Of a stretch of DNA of 64,000 bases, positions 1 through 7,493 are shown in pieces; positions within the stretch are counted from its first letter, which is position 1, and every line of letters starts with the position of its first letter. The DNA comes from Xenophilus sp. E41. GTDB lineage: Bacteria; Pseudomonadota; Gammaproteobacteria; Burkholderiales; Burkholderiaceae_C. The stretch covers positions 36,055 through 100,054 of the forward strand of contig NZ_QPIB01000037.1 in assembly GCF_003671765.1 (NCBI RefSeq). The letters run 5' to 3'. The translations under genes were made by a program, and so were the position numbers. The notes under the pieces are model-generated. The model worked only from the letters and a program-made list of their open reading frames with translations. It ran no database searches and was not told the origin of the DNA.

Positions 1-458
1 CCCTCGCGTGCAGGAAGGTCGAGCTGCATGCGCCGAGCCAGCAGGTCCAGCGCCGCGACGCGCACCGCCGCGTTGCTGAGGACGGGGATGGCGGCGTGGT
101 GCGCGATGCGCTGCACGAGTCCCGGCTCGACGCCCTGGCACTCGATCGCTTCGTAGAGCTGTCCGAGCATGCGCGCCAGGCTCGACATCCGGTCGGTCGG
201 ATCGTCGGGTCGCCTGCGCAGCGGCATGACGGCCACCTGCGCGCCCAGCGCGCGGGCAGCATCGCAGAACAGGGATTGGGCGCGTTGGGATGCGATGCCA
301 TAGACCAGCCCCAGGTGCCGCGCCTGCAGCGGCTGCGGTGAGCGCCCTTCCTGCCGCGCATCCCACAGCTGCCGCGCGCGGACGAGGATGTCCCCGGTGG
401 CGTGCTCCGTGGCCAGGGGATCGTCGATGACACGTGCGAATGATGGCTCGGGACTCAT
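1..458 (-). CDS. Degenerate ornithine/aspartate carbamoyltransferase-like protein (partial)
   Basis: Open minus-strand frame of 152 codons from an ATG at 458, running off the left edge. The visible part resembles the carbamoyl-phosphate-binding domain of ornithine or aspartate carbamoyltransferases: a segment reading LGLVYGIASQRAQSLFCDAA occupies the place of the family's STRTR loop and its helix, followed by a strand-like GAQVAVMPL, an S-x-L-A-R-M-L segment matching the family's D-T-x-x-x-L-S region, and an AAIPVLSNA segment matching the family's PVINA/G strand. The STRTR phosphate-binding signature is reduced to SQRAQ, so ordinary carbamoyl phosphate binding is doubtful. It diverges from the Fnr-like gene at 692 with an FNR-like box between them. 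Family assignment is by motif resemblance only; the ornithine/aspartate-binding half lies outside the window. Confidence 0.6.
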   Translation of the reverse strand, partial: MSPEPSFARVIDDPLATEHATGDILVRARQLWDARQEGRSPQPLQARHLGLVYGIASQRAQSLFCDAARALGAQVAVMPLRRRPDDPTDRMSSLARMLGQLYEAIECQGVEPGLVQRIAHHAAIPVLSNAAVRVAALDLLARRMQLDLPARE

Positions 459-512
459 GGCTTGCACGATGCGTGGATGTTCAAGCCTAGACCGCGGCCA
501 CCTGATGCCCGC

Positions 513-526
513 TTGAGGAATGTCAA
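513..526. promoter_or_regulatory. FNR/Dnr-like box TTGAG-N4-GTCAA
   Basis: A 5-4-5 inverted repeat (TTGAG, GAAT, GTCAA) close to the FNR-family consensus TTGAT-N4-ATCAA. It lies in the divergent intergenic region between the carbamoyltransferase-like gene (start 458) and the Crp/Fnr gene (start 692), so it could serve either. Two related sites occur upstream of the flavodoxin and of the second FNR. Binding is inferred. Confidence 0.5.
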
Positions 527-691
527 TGCCGGCCGTCCCGCTCTGCCAACTATTGCACGATCTCGGCCGCTGACGCGTTCGACATCGTTCGTTCACCGAG
601 CGTTACTCGATGACATCCAACGTTGTCGTGGGTGTTGCTTGCACGGCGCAGGATCAATGCCTTCCAGCAAGCCATCCTTCCCACACCCATC

Positions 692-1462
692 ATGAACCCA
701 GCCCACGCCGAAGCGCCTCTTGCGCGCGCCGCCTCTTTCCTGAAGTCCACGGGTGCCGCGTCAGCTGCGGTCGCCATCGATCCGATCGGCGCGCGTCTGC
801 GCAGCTTGCGTGAGCAGATGAATCCCGTGCGCCGGGTCGTGCACGCGGGGGAGGCGATCTTCCAGGCAGGCGAGCGCTTTGCAAGTCTCTACGTCGTCCA
901 TGCCGGCCTGTTCAAGATGATCAACATCTCCGCCGACGGCAGGGAGCAGGTCGTCGGCTTCAAGTTCCGGGGTGACTGGATCGGCTTCGACGGCATTGCC
1001 GAGGCCCGTCACAAGAGCGATGCGGTGGCCATGGACACCAGCGAGGTCTGGGTCCTGCCCTACGAACAACTGATGGTCCGCTCGGCGGAGCAACCGGGCT
1101 TGCTGGGCGAACTTCACGCTGCCATGAGCCGGGAGATCGTCCACGACCGCGACTCGATGATGGCGCTGTGCACCCTGCCGGCCGACGCGCGCGTGGCGGA
1201 TTTCCTGCGTTACTGGGCGGAAAGCCTGGCGATCCGCGGCATGCGCACGGATGAGATCGCCTTGCGGCTGACCCGGGCCGAGATCGGCAACTACCTCGGC
1301 ATGACGCTGGAGAGCGTCAGCCGAGCGCTGTCGAAGCTGGTGCGCGCCGGCGTCATCGACTTCTGCAGCAAGGGGCGCCGCGACCTGCAGATTCCGGACG
1401 TCGACGCACTCGGACGTTTCGTTCAGCGCTACCTGGTGCCTGCTCCGGCGACGTTGCAGTAG
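692..1462 (+). CDS. Crp/Fnr-family transcriptional regulator without FNR cysteines
   Basis: 256 aa from the ATG at 692; an upstream in-frame ATG at 623 is possible but adds an unconserved tail. There is a cyclic-nucleotide-binding-type beta-roll (roughly residues 45-150), a long dimer helix, and a C-terminal winged helix with TRAEIGNYLGMTLESVSRAL, carrying the E-x-x-S-R recognition-helix pattern of FNR. The N-terminus lacks the C-x2-C-x5-C cluster, and the position of the fourth FNR ligand is Trp (EVWVLPY), so no [4Fe-4S] sensor is expected. It may be a Dnr-like heme/NO sensor or a ligand-independent paralogue. Convergent with the kinase ending at 1491. A complete FNR paralogue is encoded at 6676. 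Confidence 0.9.
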   Translation: MNPAHAEAPLARAASFLKSTGAASAAVAIDPIGARLRSLREQMNPVRRVVHAGEAIFQAGERFASLYVVHAGLFKMINISADGREQVVGFKFRGDWIGFDGIAEARHKSDAVAMDTSEVWVLPYEQLMVRSAEQPGLLGELHAAMSREIVHDRDSMMALCTLPADARVADFLRYWAESLAIRGMRTDEIALRLTRAEIGNYLGMTLESVSRALSKLVRAGVIDFCSKGRRDLQIPDVDALGRFVQRYLVPAPATLQ

Positions 1463-1490
1463 CCGGCGCGCATCCTCCACGGCGTGCGGT

Positions 1491-3581
1491 TCAGCCGCGG
1501 GGGGCCACCCGGGCCAGTACGTCGATCAGCTCGGTCCGCGAAAACGGCTTCTGCAGCAGCTCGCAACCGGCGGGGAGCTGGCGGTCCGCCTCCATCAGCT
1601 CGGCGGAGTAGCCCGACATGAGGACGATGGAAATGCCGGGTGTCGCCTGCAGGGCCTGCACGGCCAGTGTCGTGCCCTGCATGCCCGGGCCCAAGGAGAC
1701 GTCGCTCAGGAGCAGGTCGAAGCGGGGCGACCCGGTCTGCAGCAGCGCCAGTGCCTCCTCGCCGCTGGCCGCTTCCTCGACCTTGTAGTCCAGTGAGCGC
1801 AGGAGGCGGCTGGCGACCTTGCGCACCTCGGCATCGTCCTCGACCAGCAAGGCTTGCCCACCGGCACGGCGCGCGAGTGCGGCCGGCGCCGCATGTGCCT
1901 CGCGCGGGACGGCATGCTCGTCACGGACCGGGAGGGACAGCGTCACGGTGGTGCCTGCGCCGGGCTGGGACTCCACCTCGACATGGCCGCGCGACTGCGA
2001 AGCGAACCCGTAGACCGTGCTCAGTCCCAGGCCGGTTCCTTTTCCCGGTGGCTTGGTGGTGAAGAAAGGCTCGAACGCGCGCTTTTTCGTCTGTTCGTCC
2101 ATGCCAGCCCCGGTGTCGGCAACGGAAATCGCCACCATCGGATGGCGCCCGGCGTCCGGCCCGGCCGCTTCGGGCAAGGGGTAGGCTCTGAAGCTCAGCG
2201 TCCCGCCGCCGGGCATCGCGTCACGGGCGTTGATGGCCAGGTTCAGGAGGGCGGACTCCAGCTGGCCGGCGTCGACCCAGGCGGTCGGGCAACCCGGGGC
2301 GACATGCAGGTCCACGCGGATGCGCCGGTCCAGGGTCCGGCCCAGCATGTCGCACAGCGACTCCAGCAGCGCCCCCAGGTCGACACGTTCCGTCTGGAGG
2401 CGCTGGCGGCGCGAGAACGCCAGCAGTTTGCGCGTCAGCGCGGCGCCGCCGCCTGCGGCGCGCAACGCGGCTTGCAGAAGTCGCACGGCCTCGGGGTCGT
2501 GCGCGACGGCGGGCAGGTCCTCCAGGACCTGCAGGTTGCCCTGCACGATGGTCAGCAGGTTGTTGAAGTCGTGGGCCACGCCGCCGGTGAGCTGGCCGAT
2601 GCTCTCCAGCCGCCGGGCGTGGTCGAGCTGTTCCTCGGATCGCAGACGCTGGTGGGTGGTCGCGAGCAGATTGGCGGCCGACTCGAGGAAGTGCAGTTCG
2701 TCTTCGCCGAAGCGATGGGGCAGCCGGCTCCTGACCGACAGGATGCCGATGATCTGCCCCCGGTCGGCCAGGGGCACGGCAAGAGCGCTCCGCAGACCGG
2801 CGTCGTGCCAGGCCTGCGGCACCGCGAAGCGCGTCTCTTCGCGCAGGTCGCCCACCCGCACCGCGGACAGCTGCCGGGCGACGAGGCTGGGCAGGGAGTC
2901 CGGCCGGCTTCCCACCTGCAGCCCGACATATTCGCCCGTCGGCATGCCGATCCCCCCGACCAGGCGAAAGACGTTGCCCGGGCGGTCGAGCAGCCAGGCA
3001 ATCGCCACCTCCACCTCCTGCGCCGAGGCGACGATCTCCGGCACCCGCTGGACGATCTGCGCCAGGTCGCGACTTTCGACGGTCAGTCGAGCCAGCTGGG
3101 CGAGGTGCTCGCTGTACCGTGCACGCTTCAGGGCCTGCTTGACGCGTGGATAGTCCGCGATGTCGCGGATGGCGGCCAGGACGAAGTGCGACCCGGGCCG
3201 CTCCAGTGGACTGAGTGCGATCTCGACGATGACCTCGGAGCCGTCCTTGCGACACGCGGCCAGCTCCGTGCGGGTGCCCATGGGCCTTCGCTGCGGGGCC
3301 CGCGCATAGGCCGCCCGGTAACCGGCGTGGCGTGCGCGGCTTGCCTCGGGGACCAGGTGCTCGATCGGCATCCCCGCAAGCTCGCCGGTGGTGTATTGCA
3401 GGAGCGCGGCAGCCGCCGGGTTCGCGGCCGCGATCGACCCGTCGGGCCCGACCACCAGCAGGGCGTCGGGATGGGCCTCGAAGATGGACTGGAGGACCTG
3501 CACGTCCACGCCCGGAGCGGCCAGAGGGCCGGTCGACGCCGAGTCCTCGGGGGGCGGGGTGCGCGCACCGGATTCAGCCAT
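1491..3581 (-). CDS. PAS-GAF hybrid sensor histidine kinase/response regulator
   Basis: 696 aa, no membrane segment, so probably cytoplasmic. Order: PAS domain (about residues 27-145, with DALLVVGPDGSIAAANPAA), GAF domain (about 160-315), HisKA with phosphoacceptor His337 in GGVAHDFNNLL, HATPase_c (N box NLAINARDAMP, G boxes DTGAGM and GKGTGLGLS), and a C-terminal receiver (LLVEDDAEVRKVASRLL, phosphoacceptor Asp in LLSDVSLG, Lys in LLQKPFS). The HDFNNLL H box is typical of the NtrB-like group of hybrid kinases. It overlaps the 3' end of the OmpR-type regulator by 8 bp, so the two are translationally coupled and presumably partners. The fused receiver may act as a sink or modulator. Ligand unknown; the Fnr-rich context suggests redox or oxygen (inference). 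Confidence 0.93.
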   Translation of the reverse strand: MAESGARTPPPEDSASTGPLAAPGVDVQVLQSIFEAHPDALLVVGPDGSIAAANPAAAALLQYTTGELAGMPIEHLVPEASRARHAGYRAAYARAPQRRPMGTRTELAACRKDGSEVIVEIALSPLERPGSHFVLAAIRDIADYPRVKQALKRARYSEHLAQLARLTVESRDLAQIVQRVPEIVASAQEVEVAIAWLLDRPGNVFRLVGGIGMPTGEYVGLQVGSRPDSLPSLVARQLSAVRVGDLREETRFAVPQAWHDAGLRSALAVPLADRGQIIGILSVRSRLPHRFGEDELHFLESAANLLATTHQRLRSEEQLDHARRLESIGQLTGGVAHDFNNLLTIVQGNLQVLEDLPAVAHDPEAVRLLQAALRAAGGGAALTRKLLAFSRRQRLQTERVDLGALLESLCDMLGRTLDRRIRVDLHVAPGCPTAWVDAGQLESALLNLAINARDAMPGGGTLSFRAYPLPEAAGPDAGRHPMVAISVADTGAGMDEQTKKRAFEPFFTTKPPGKGTGLGLSTVYGFASQSRGHVEVESQPGAGTTVTLSLPVRDEHAVPREAHAAPAALARRAGGQALLVEDDAEVRKVASRLLRSLDYKVEEAASGEEALALLQTGSPRFDLLLSDVSLGPGMQGTTLAVQALQATPGISIVLMSGYSAELMEADRQLPAGCELLQKPFSRTELIDVLARVAPRG

Positions 3582-4302
3582 CCGTCACCGGCCCGATGAA
3601 GATGTATCCGGCACCGCGAACCGACTTGATCAGCTGCGGGTCGTCCGGGTTCGCCTCGATCTTGCGGCGCAGGCGTCCGACCTGCACGTCGATCGTGCGG
3701 TCGAAGGGCGCCGCGTCGCGCCCTCGGGTACAGCCGAGCAGGAAGTCGCGCGACAGCACGCGTCCCGGGTGGCGGGCGAAGGCCTGCAGCAGCTCGAATT
3801 CGCCCCGCGTCAGTGCCACGTCCTCGCTCGCCGGGCTGCGCAGGCTGCGCGCCGCCATGTCGAGCGTCCAGCCGGCGAACCGCAGCAGGCCGGCATGCTG
3901 CGTCGGGGCAGGTGCCGCGGCGTCCGCGCGCGGGACGGTTCGTCGCAGCACGGCCTTGATTCGGGCCACGAGTTCGCGCAGGTCGAACGGCTTGGTGACG
4001 TAGTCGTCGGCGCCGACCTCCAGGCCCACCACCCGGTCCACCGCGTCGCCCCGACCCGTGACGATGATCAGCCCGCAGCTGTGGTGTTCCCGCAGGCTGC
4101 GTGCGATGGAGAAACCGTCCTCGCCCGGCAGGCCGAGGTCCAGCAGCACCAGGTCCGCCGGATCGGCCTTCATGGTGCTCAGCAGCGAACCGCCGTCCTG
4201 GTGGCTCGACACCCGGAAGCCGTGGCTGCGCAGGTACTGCTCCAACAGCACGGTGATTTCCGCCTCGTCGTCCAGGATCGCAACGTGGAAGCCGGTTTTC
4301 AT
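3574..4302 (-). CDS. OmpR/PhoB-type response regulator
   Basis: 242 aa from the ATG at 4302, preceded by a strong AGGAAGGA ribosome-binding site; a longer frame to 4392 is rejected on that ground. Receiver: acidic pair DDE near residue 11, phosphoacceptor Asp55 in LLDLGLPGEDG, switch Thr in IIVTGRGD, Lys in VTKPFDLREL. C-terminal winged helix with LTRGEFELLQAFARHPGRVLSRDFLL and DVQVGRLRRKIE, as in TorR/OmpR-like regulators. First gene of a two-gene operon with the hybrid kinase. It diverges from the flavodoxin gene across 140 bp containing an FNR-like site. Confidence 0.95.
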   Translation of the reverse strand: MKTGFHVAILDDEAEITVLLEQYLRSHGFRVSSHQDGGSLLSTMKADPADLVLLDLGLPGEDGFSIARSLREHHSCGLIIVTGRGDAVDRVVGLEVGADDYVTKPFDLRELVARIKAVLRRTVPRADAAAPAPTQHAGLLRFAGWTLDMAARSLRSPASEDVALTRGEFELLQAFARHPGRVLSRDFLLGCTRGRDAAPFDRTIDVQVGRLRRKIEANPDDPQLIKSVRGAGYIFIGPVTDG

Positions 4303-4378
4303 GGCGTACGTGTCCTTCCTGATGATTAAACATCCGTCGGACAGCCGTGCCAATGCCCCGGTCAGGGGAGCGCATCGC

Positions 4379-4392
4379 TTGATCTGGCGCAA
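4379..4392. promoter_or_regulatory. FNR-like box TTGAT-N4-CGCAA
   Basis: Perfect left half-site TTGAT, spacer CTGG, right half CGCAA (3 of 5 to consensus). It lies 57 bp upstream of the flavodoxin ATG and 83 bp upstream of the divergent response-regulator start. The extended site CTTGA-N6-CGCAAG recurs upstream of fnr at 6476-6491, which supports one regulator acting at both. Functional role inferred. Confidence 0.45.
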
Positions 4393-4442
4393 GGCCGCGT
4401 GCCAGGGGCCGCCTACATTGGGATGTCCGTTGGAGATGGCCT

Positions 4443-4970
4443 ATGAGCAAGGTGTTGGTCGTTGTGTATTCGTACACCGGTACGTCGCGGCGCGTGGCCG
4501 AACTGCTGTCCAGTCAGCAGGGCTGGCCGCTGGGCACAGTGGCCGAGATCCGACCGCGCCGGGGCGTCGAGGGCAATTTGCGCTGCGTCCTCGATTCGCT
4601 GCTGCGGCGCAGGCCGCCGGTGCGCTACGACGGGCCGCCGCCCGAGGACTTCGACCTCGTGGTTCTCGTCGCTCCGATCTGGCTGCTGCGCATGGCTGGC
4701 CCCATGCGCAGCTTCGTCGGGCGTTCCGGGCGGGCGCTGCGCCGCGTGGCCGTCCTGTCGGTCATGGGCGGGCAGGGCGCGCCCAATGCCGCCGCCGAGA
4801 TCGCCGCGCTCTGCGGATCGACGCCGCTGCTCGCCGCCGCCGTGACCCAGCGCGAGGCGGACGACGGCAGTTGTGCGGGCCTGTTGCAGTCCTTCGGCAC
4901 CGCGATCCAGGGCGCGCTGGGCCCGGCAGCGCCGGTGCGCGCTGCCGAGCTCTCCACGCAGGCCGTCTAG
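4443..4970 (+). CDS. Flavodoxin-like protein
   Basis: 175 aa. The N-terminal beta strand KVLVVVYSYTG is followed by the FMN phosphate-binding loop SYTGTSRR (residues 10-17, the flavodoxin T/S-x-T-G-x-T loop). LVVLVAPIWLLRMAGPMRSFV matches the second FMN-contacting loop (AP-x-W). Short-chain flavodoxin/WrbA-like fold, cytosolic electron carrier or FMN-dependent reductase; substrate unknown. A GGAGA ribosome-binding site precedes the ATG. It probably forms an operon with the HtrA-like gene that starts 13 bp after its stop. The FNR-like site 57 bp upstream suggests oxygen-responsive expression (inference). Confidence 0.88.
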   Translation: MSKVLVVVYSYTGTSRRVAELLSSQQGWPLGTVAEIRPRRGVEGNLRCVLDSLLRRRPPVRYDGPPPEDFDLVVLVAPIWLLRMAGPMRSFVGRSGRALRRVAVLSVMGGQGAPNAAAEIAALCGSTPLLAAAVTQREADDGSCAGLLQSFGTAIQGALGPAAPVRAAELSTQAV

Positions 4971-4983
4971 GTCGACGGGCGCG

Positions 4984-6426
4984 ATGGTGCAAGCACGTCG
5001 CGCAGCACGCGGGACGCGCCTCGCCGGCGCCGTCCTCGCGGGCGCGATGCTCGCGGGCTGCGCGGCGGTCGGCCGGGCGGAGGTCGGGGCGGCCGGGTCC
5101 CCGGTCGCCATCCGGTCGGATGCGCCCGGCTTTTCGGCGCTCGTCGGGCAGCTCGCGCATTCGGTGGTCGATATCCGCACCTTGCGCATCGGCCGCGACG
5201 AAGCCGCCGACGACCAGAACCCCGATCTCTCGCCCGACTTCGACTTCGCGGATCGGCTGGCGCAGCCGCTGGCCACGCAGGTGCAGGTGAGCCAGGTCCG
5301 GGATCTCGCATCGGGGCTCGTGATACGCGAGGATGGACTCATCCTCACGAGTGCGCACGTGGTGGCGGGCGTCGACGACGTCCAGGTCCAGCTCGACGAC
5401 GGGCGCCGGTTCACCGCGCGCGTGCTCGGGGCGGACCGGCGCTCGGATGTCGGTCTGCTGAAGATCGAGACGAAGGGCCTGCCAGTGGCGGCCCTGGGCG
5501 ATCCGGCCACCACCCGGGCGGGGGACTGGGTGGCAGCGATCAGTTCGCCGTTCGGATTCCATTCGAGCGTGACCGCCGGCGTCGTCAGTGCCGTGGGTCG
5601 CTTCCTCAACGGGGCGGGCGAGATCCCGTTCATCCAGACCGACGTCGCCATCAACCCTGGCAGCTCGGGCAGCCCGCTGTTCAACGTGCGAGGCGAAGTC
5701 GTGGGCATCAATTCCCTGATCTACAGCGCGAACGGGGGCTACATGGGCCTGTCGTTCGCGGTGCCGATCGATCTGGCGATGCGTGTCGCCGGACAGCTGG
5801 AACGCGAGGGCATGGTGCGGCGTCCGCAGTTGGGTCTGGCGACGCAGACCCTGACGCCCGCGCTGGCCGATGCCTTCCAGCTTCCACGTCCCGAAGGTGC
5901 TCTGGTGGTGCGGGTGAGTGCGGGCAGCGCGGCCCAGCGCGGCGGACTGATGCCGGGAGACGTGGTCGTCGCCGCGAATGGCGCAGCGATTCACCAGCCG
6001 ATGGATCTCGTGAACATCGTCAACGGGCAGCCGGAACGAGCGCCGCTGCAACTGCAGGTATTTCGTGCAGGTCGAGCGCTTGCCCTGCGCGTCGTGCCGG
6101 GGCCCAGGCTGGCGGATGCGCCTCTCGAGTTCAAGCCAGCCGACACGCCCTGGCGCGACGGCATCGGTCTGAGCCTGGCCGAGCTGTCGACTCGGCTGCG
6201 CGCGCAGACCGGAACGGAGACCGGCGTGCTTGTGCGAGAGGTCGAGGGCGCCGCGCGGCGCGATGGTGTCCAACGCGGGGACGTGATCGTCGGCGTGAAT
6301 GCCGAGAAGGTATCGGGCATCGACGAGTTCCAGCGAGCCCTGGCCAAGGCAGCCGGACGCCCCGCCGTCGCGCTGCTGGTGGTCCGTCAGCGACGCATGG
6401 CGTACGTGTCCGTGCAATTGCGCTGA
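4984..6426 (+). CDS. HtrA/DegP-like serine protease, putative lipoprotein with two PDZ domains
   Basis: 480 aa from the ATG at 4984; a longer frame from 4873 lies inside the flavodoxin gene. The N-terminus has Arg residues, a hydrophobic stretch and a lipobox-like MLAGC near residue 26, so a membrane-anchored periplasmic protease is predicted. Trypsin-like catalytic triad: His125 (LTSAHVVAG), Asp155 (RRSDVGLL), Ser228 (NPGSSGSPLFN). Two C-terminal PDZ domains follow (about 290-375 and 385-475), each with a GDVIV-type carboxylate-loop region. Periplasmic quality control is the family role. Housekeeping DegP proteins have a cleaved signal peptide, so the predicted lipid anchor and the placement behind a flavodoxin are unusual. 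Confidence 0.9.
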   Translation: MVQARRAARGTRLAGAVLAGAMLAGCAAVGRAEVGAAGSPVAIRSDAPGFSALVGQLAHSVVDIRTLRIGRDEAADDQNPDLSPDFDFADRLAQPLATQVQVSQVRDLASGLVIREDGLILTSAHVVAGVDDVQVQLDDGRRFTARVLGADRRSDVGLLKIETKGLPVAALGDPATTRAGDWVAAISSPFGFHSSVTAGVVSAVGRFLNGAGEIPFIQTDVAINPGSSGSPLFNVRGEVVGINSLIYSANGGYMGLSFAVPIDLAMRVAGQLEREGMVRRPQLGLATQTLTPALADAFQLPRPEGALVVRVSAGSAAQRGGLMPGDVVVAANGAAIHQPMDLVNIVNGQPERAPLQLQVFRAGRALALRVVPGPRLADAPLEFKPADTPWRDGIGLSLAELSTRLRAQTGTETGVLVREVEGAARRDGVQRGDVIVGVNAEKVSGIDEFQRALAKAAGRPAVALLVVRQRRMAYVSVQLR

Positions 6427-6476
6427 ACGGGTCCAAGCCGTCTGCCACGCAACCCGGCCGGCTTGGTGCGGTCGCC

Positions 6477-6490
6477 TTGACGTGCCGCAA
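6477..6490. promoter_or_regulatory. FNR-like box TTGAC-N4-CGCAA
   Basis: TTGAC, GTGC, CGCAA in 5-4-5 arrangement, in the 250 bp leader upstream of the FNR gene and downstream of the HtrA gene. It shares the extended CTTGA-N6-CGCAAG pattern with the site at 4379. Autoregulation of fnr is known in other bacteria; here it is inferred from the motif alone. Confidence 0.4.
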
Positions 6491-6675
6491 GCCCGGGCGA
6501 GCGCGGGGTTCCTATGCTCGAACGGTGTCGCCCGCATCGTGGCGGCATGAAAGGGTGGGATGCCTATATCTGATTCGTCGAGACGGGTGCAAGCGCGGCG
6601 CGCATGCAGTCGGCCGCGGGAGATCGACCTCGGCGTTGTGCCCGCGACGGCCCGGTGCGCTGTGTGCCAAGCAGC

Positions 6676-7437
6676 ATGGGACCGGGCGGCGCACCTGTGA
6701 GCGCCGCGGCGGTGGCGACGCAGGAGGCGTTGTCCTGCCGCGGCTGCCCCCACCTGGGCGTGTGCATGCCGGCGCTGGCCGTGCCGAGCGAGGGCAAGCC
6801 CGTGCGGCTGATATCGAACCGCCTGCTGCTGCAGCGCCGCGAGCCGCTGCTCGCTCAGGGAGACCGATTTGTTGCGGTGTACGGCGTGCGCCGCGGCCTG
6901 CTCAAGGGCGTGCTCGGGACCGGCGCGTCCAGCGGCGTGGTCACCGGGTTCTTCTTTCCAGGGGACGTGGCGGGACTGGACGGCATCGCGATGGATCGGC
7001 ATCCGACCGGCCTGCTGTCGGTCACCGACGCCGAAGTCTGCGTCATCCCGTTCGGACGCCTGGAGGCCTGGGCCGCGCGGTCCTCGCAGGCACAGCGTCA
7101 TCTGCATCGATTGCTGTCGAAGGAGATCGGTCGCAGCTGCATGGCCCTGCTGCCCTTGGCCCGTCTCACGGCCGCCCAGCGGGTCGCCGACTTCCTGCTG
7201 CGCTTCGCAGCCGCGCAGTCGCACGGCAGCGGCAGCCCATCCGATTTCGTCCTGGCCCTCACCCTGGAAGAGATGGGCAGCCACCTGGGGCTGCAAATGG
7301 AAACCGTGTCGCGCGTGCTGTCGCAACTGGTGTCGCAGCGGCTGATCGCCCGGGAGGGGCGCAGCCTGCGCATTCTCGAGCAGGGCGACCTCGGCCGCCT
7401 CGCGCGGGCGCAGCAGATCGGCCCTGACGCAGGCTGA
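6676..7437 (+). CDS. fnr: FNR-type [4Fe-4S] oxygen-sensing transcriptional regulator
   Basis: 253 aa from the ATG at 6676; alternatives are ATG 6604 and GTG 6700. This start puts the ligand cysteines at C21, C24, C30 (CRGCPHLGVC) and C122 (AEVCVIPF), almost exactly the E. coli FNR numbering (20, 23, 29, 122). The beta-roll sensor is followed by a winged helix, LTLEEMGSHLGLQMETVSRVL, with the E-x-x-S-R DNA-contact pattern that reads TTGAT half-sites. Under low oxygen the cluster-loaded dimer would control anaerobic or microaerobic genes. Paired with the cysteine-poor paralogue at 692 in the same island. No clear Shine-Dalgarno helps choose between starts. Confidence 0.93.
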   Translation: MGPGGAPVSAAAVATQEALSCRGCPHLGVCMPALAVPSEGKPVRLISNRLLLQRREPLLAQGDRFVAVYGVRRGLLKGVLGTGASSGVVTGFFFPGDVAGLDGIAMDRHPTGLLSVTDAEVCVIPFGRLEAWAARSSQAQRHLHRLLSKEIGRSCMALLPLARLTAAQRVADFLLRFAAAQSHGSGSPSDFVLALTLEEMGSHLGLQMETVSRVLSQLVSQRLIAREGRSLRILEQGDLGRLARAQQIGPDAG

Positions 7438-7493
7438 CCGCGGGCGACATCCGTCGGCAGGAGCGCGGCCTTGGGGGTGAATGCGCCGCAGGC

